64,000 nucleotides of DNA from Streptomyces pluripotens (GTDB taxonomy: Bacteria > Actinomycetota > Actinomycetes > Streptomycetales > Streptomycetaceae), in assembly GCF_000802245.2 (NCBI RefSeq), contig NZ_CP021080.1:2418001-2482000 (forward strand), in the 5' to 3' direction. The notes beneath the pieces were generated by a model. It was given only the letters and a program-made list of their open reading frames with translations, was not told the origin of the DNA and did not search any database. Positions 61,866 through 64,000 of the stretch are shown one piece after another. The translations under genes and the position numbers were made by a program. Numbering within the stretch: the stretch's first letter is position 1; each line of letters starts with the position of its first letter.

Positions 61866-62999
61866 CTACGCAGGCTCCCCGCGCCCCGAGCAGAACGCCA
61901 CCGTGAGGTCCCGTACGAGCACCTTGCGCTCGTAGTCGTCCAACTCGACCAGGCCGCGCACGGTCAGCCGGGTCACCGTGTCCTCCACCGAGTCCACCAC
62001 CGAGCTGAGCATGCTGGCCCGCTGCCGGGCGTCCAGCGCGGCGATCCGGCGCCGGTGCATCGCGGCTGCCACGTCGGGCGCGTACTCCACCCGGACCGGC
62101 TGCACCGAGAACACCTCCATTCCGACCGGCGCGGCTTCCGCCGCCACCAGCCGGGTCAGTGCCTCCCCGGCCGCCGCCACCCCGCCCCGCGTCCCACCTG
62201 CCGGCTCCACCGCCACCCGGGCCAGCGCCGCTTCCACGCATTCGCGCAGATACGCCTCGTGGTCCTCGATGCCGAGCACGGCTCGCGCGGTGTCCCGCAC
62301 CCGCCACACCACCAGCACGACCACCCGCAACGCCATGCCGTCGGGGTCCGCCGCGGCCATCGCCTCGCTGCGCCAGTGCCGCAACCGCACGTCGGCCCGG
62401 CGGCGCAGCAGCAGCGGGTTGATCCAGAGCAGCCCGGTACGCCGGACCGTCCCCCGGTAACGGCCGAACAGGCCGAGCACCCAGGCCCGTCCGGTCCGCC
62501 CCCGGGCCAGCCCCCCGAAGCCGAGCACGCCGAGCGCCCCGGCCCCGACGTAGGCCACCCACTGCGCGGGGCCGAGGCCGGCCCCCGCGTGCGCCGGCAG
62601 CCGCAGGGCGTCCGCGGCGAGCGGCGGGAGCAGTCCCGCCCACCAGGTGGTGGCCAGGCATCCGGTGAGCCCGCAGGCTCCGGCCAGCACCCCGGCGGCG
62701 CCCGGCAGCACCCGCGCCGGGTGCTCCACCAGCTCCGGGTCGACCTGGGGGAGGGACCTCCTGCGCCCCGGCGCCGGGCGGCTGACGCGGGGTTGCTCGC
62801 CGGTGCCCTGCCGCCGGCCCACCACGGCGGGCTTGAGGGGCACCTCCACCGGGTCGGGGTCGTCCCGGAAGAGCAGGTGGACGGGGATCTCGGTGGTCGC
62901 CTCGTTCTGGATCAGCCGGGCCGGCCGGACTCCGGCGGCTCCGGCGCCCTCGGGCGGCCCCTCGGATTCGGGCGGTGTGTGCGAGGTGGTCGTACTCAT
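61866..62999 (-). CDS. SPFH/Band 7 (stomatin-like) membrane protein
   Basis: The 377-residue protein has a long polar N-terminus, two hydrophobic segments around residues 95-165 (GAAGVLAGACGLTGCLAT; WVAYVGAGALGVLGFGGLA) and a Band 7 domain (GLLWINPLLLRRRADVRLRHWRSE, GMALRVVVLVVWRVRDTARAVLG, HEAYLRECVEAALARV, VEYAPDVAAAMHRRRIAALDARQR). SPFH proteins organise membrane microdomains. The ATG at 62999 follows GGAGG. It precedes the acyl-CoA synthetase on the same strand with a 188-bp gap. Confidence 0.87.
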   Translation of the reverse strand: MSTTTSHTPPESEGPPEGAGAAGVRPARLIQNEATTEIPVHLLFRDDPDPVEVPLKPAVVGRRQGTGEQPRVSRPAPGRRRSLPQVDPELVEHPARVLPGAAGVLAGACGLTGCLATTWWAGLLPPLAADALRLPAHAGAGLGPAQWVAYVGAGALGVLGFGGLARGRTGRAWVLGLFGRYRGTVRRTGLLWINPLLLRRRADVRLRHWRSEAMAAADPDGMALRVVVLVVWRVRDTARAVLGIEDHEAYLRECVEAALARVAVEPAGGTRGGVAAAGEALTRLVAAEAAPVGMEVFSVQPVRVEYAPDVAAAMHRRRIAALDARQRASMLSSVVDSVEDTVTRLTVRGLVELDDYERKVLVRDLTVAFCSGRGEPA

Positions 63000-63085
63000 G
63001 CGTGCCTCCAGCCTCCGCGCCAGATGCGTCATGAACAGTGGGAATGGAACTAGGGGTGGGACCCACCCCGGTGCTGCGGCACCGG

Positions 63086-64000
63086 CTAGGTGAACAGCCG
63101 CCGCCAGGTCTCCGGGCCCGGATAGCCGTCCGCCGCGCCGCCCCGCCAGCCCTGGGAGCGTTGGAAGGCCTCCACGGCCCGCCGGTCCGCCTCGCCCCAG
63201 TGCGGACCGGGACCGATGGAGTAGAAGCGGCCGAATCCTTTCTTCACCAACTGGGCACCCAACCGGGTGATGTAGTCGTTGGTTGCCCCCGGCCGGAACC
63301 AGTTCCGGCCGGGGTAGCCGGGCACGCCGTGCGAGGCGGGCAGGGCCGGTCCCGCCTTGGCGGACCTGATGTCCTTGCCCCGGCCCGTGGCGAGCAGTCT
63401 CCAGGTTCCCGGACCGGGGAGCCCGTCCGCGTCCGCGCCCGTCCAGCCCTGGGCCTGCTGGAACGCCAGGGTGGCCCGTCGATCCGCCTCACCCCAGACC
63501 GGTCCCGGGCCCTTGGTGTAGTACGAGTCGCCGCCCCGGGCCACCAACATCCTGCCGAGTTGGGTGACGTACGTGTTGTCGGCGCCGCGACCGAAGTAGG
63601 CCGCACCCGGGAAGGCCGCGGTCGTCTTTCCGGCGGCTGCCGGTTCGGCACCCGCGGTGACGGGGGCGACGCCCTTGTAGCGATAGGGGACGTATGCGCC
63701 GGAATGGCTCCAGTAGGCGTAGGGGGTGATCTGGCGACGGGTGCGCGGGGGTGTCTGCTCGTAGGCCGTGTAGTAGGTGTGCGTGTAGTCCGTCCAACCT
63801 CCGAAGATCACCACGTGGGAGCCGCGTTCGGGGTCGTCCGGGTTGTGGTACAGCAGGATGTCGCCGGGCTGCAGTTCCTCCTTGGTGATCTTCACTCCGT
63901 ACTGGTCGAGACTGCCGGTCCATTCGTTGCCCGGCAGGCCCCAGGCCATGGAGACATAGCCCGAGCAGTCCTGCCGGTATCCGTCGGGCCAGTAGGCGTA
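63086..64000 (-). CDS. cell-wall hydrolase-like protein with two peptidoglycan-binding repeats, 5' end missing
   Basis: The frame continues past the window edge: residues YAYWPDGYRQDCSGYVSMAWG precede the first internal ATG. DCSG with the catalytic-type Cys, then GDILLYHNPDDPERGSHVVIFGG with the His, is the NlpC/P60-like cysteine peptidase layout. Two copies of a 75-residue repeat follow (GYPGRNWFRPGATNDYITRLG...; AFPGAAYFGRGADNTYVTQLG...), each ending in WGEADRRAxxAFQxxQGW, the peptidoglycan-binding fold. Probably exported and acting on the wall; a signal peptide would lie outside the window. Confidence 0.88.
   Translation of the reverse strand, partial: YAYWPDGYRQDCSGYVSMAWGLPGNEWTGSLDQYGVKITKEELQPGDILLYHNPDDPERGSHVVIFGGWTDYTHTYYTAYEQTPPRTRRQITPYAYWSHSGAYVPYRYKGVAPVTAGAEPAAAGKTTAAFPGAAYFGRGADNTYVTQLGRMLVARGGDSYYTKGPGPVWGEADRRATLAFQQAQGWTGADADGLPGPGTWRLLATGRGKDIRSAKAGPALPASHGVPGYPGRNWFRPGATNDYITRLGAQLVKKGFGRFYSIGPGPHWGEADRRAVEAFQRSQGWRGGAADGYPGPETWRRLFT

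Overview
The window is GC-rich actinobacterial DNA, almost certainly from a Streptomyces. It carries a desferrioxamine (des) cluster with DmdR-type iron boxes, the developmental regulator adpA followed by oligoribonuclease (orn), a cellobiose uptake operon with CebR operators, and a cdgA-like c-di-GMP gene. The gene order matches my memory of the S. coelicolor chromosome around SCO2771-SCO2835 (not checked by search). Most of the window is therefore core chromosome rather than an accessory island. I see no rRNA, insertion sequence, CRISPR array or phage gene.

Layout. 1-10.2 kb: the end of a phosphatase-annotated gene, a secreted His-rich protein, an acyl-CoA dehydrogenase/thioesterase pair, and a TetR regulator divergent from a leucine/isovalerate-type catabolic operon (two-subunit acyl-CoA carboxylase, HMG-CoA lyase, AcdH). 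The TetR/operon intergenic region holds two GTTAR-N6-TTAAC palindromes. 10.5-17.7 kb: desEF and desABCD, each behind an iron box. 18-24.4 kb: glmS, a YaaH-type membrane protein, a universal stress protein, adpA, orn and tRNA-His. The adpA gene has an in-frame TGA replacing the tryptophan codon expected at residue 280, between the two helix-turn-helix motifs, in addition to its usual bldA-dependent TTA codon. 24.7-30.9 kb: cebR, cebEFG and bglC. 31-39.2 kb: a GH18 chitinase, a two-component system, and several regulators and enzymes. 39.5-44.5 kb: a PAP2 membrane protein followed by three overlapping genes. These encode an Fe-S PD-(D/E)XK (Cas4/Dna2/AddB-like) nuclease, a protein of unknown family, and a compact SF1 UPF1/DNA2-like helicase. 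This looks like a split Dna2-like nuclease-helicase system and is my main candidate for an undescribed machine.

46-60 kb: two identical tRNA-Lys(CTT) genes flank 13.8 kb. Inside are an M6-type protease, cdgA, a luciferase-like oxidoreductase, and a catabolic/uptake cluster of unknown substrate. That cluster has two Asp/Glu-racemase/maleate-isomerase-like proteins (one lacking the second catalytic Cys), a D-2-hydroxyacid dehydrogenase, an amidase, a DUF3830 protein, an EhuBCDA-like ABC transporter and an IclR regulator. 60-64 kb: an acyl-CoA synthetase, an SPFH-domain membrane protein and the 3' part of a cell-wall hydrolase with peptidoglycan-binding repeats.

Functionally the region joins iron acquisition, cellobiose and chitin use, branched-chain acyl-CoA breakdown and developmental control (adpA, cdgA). 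All functional names rest on protein motifs and remembered family sequences; no database search was run.
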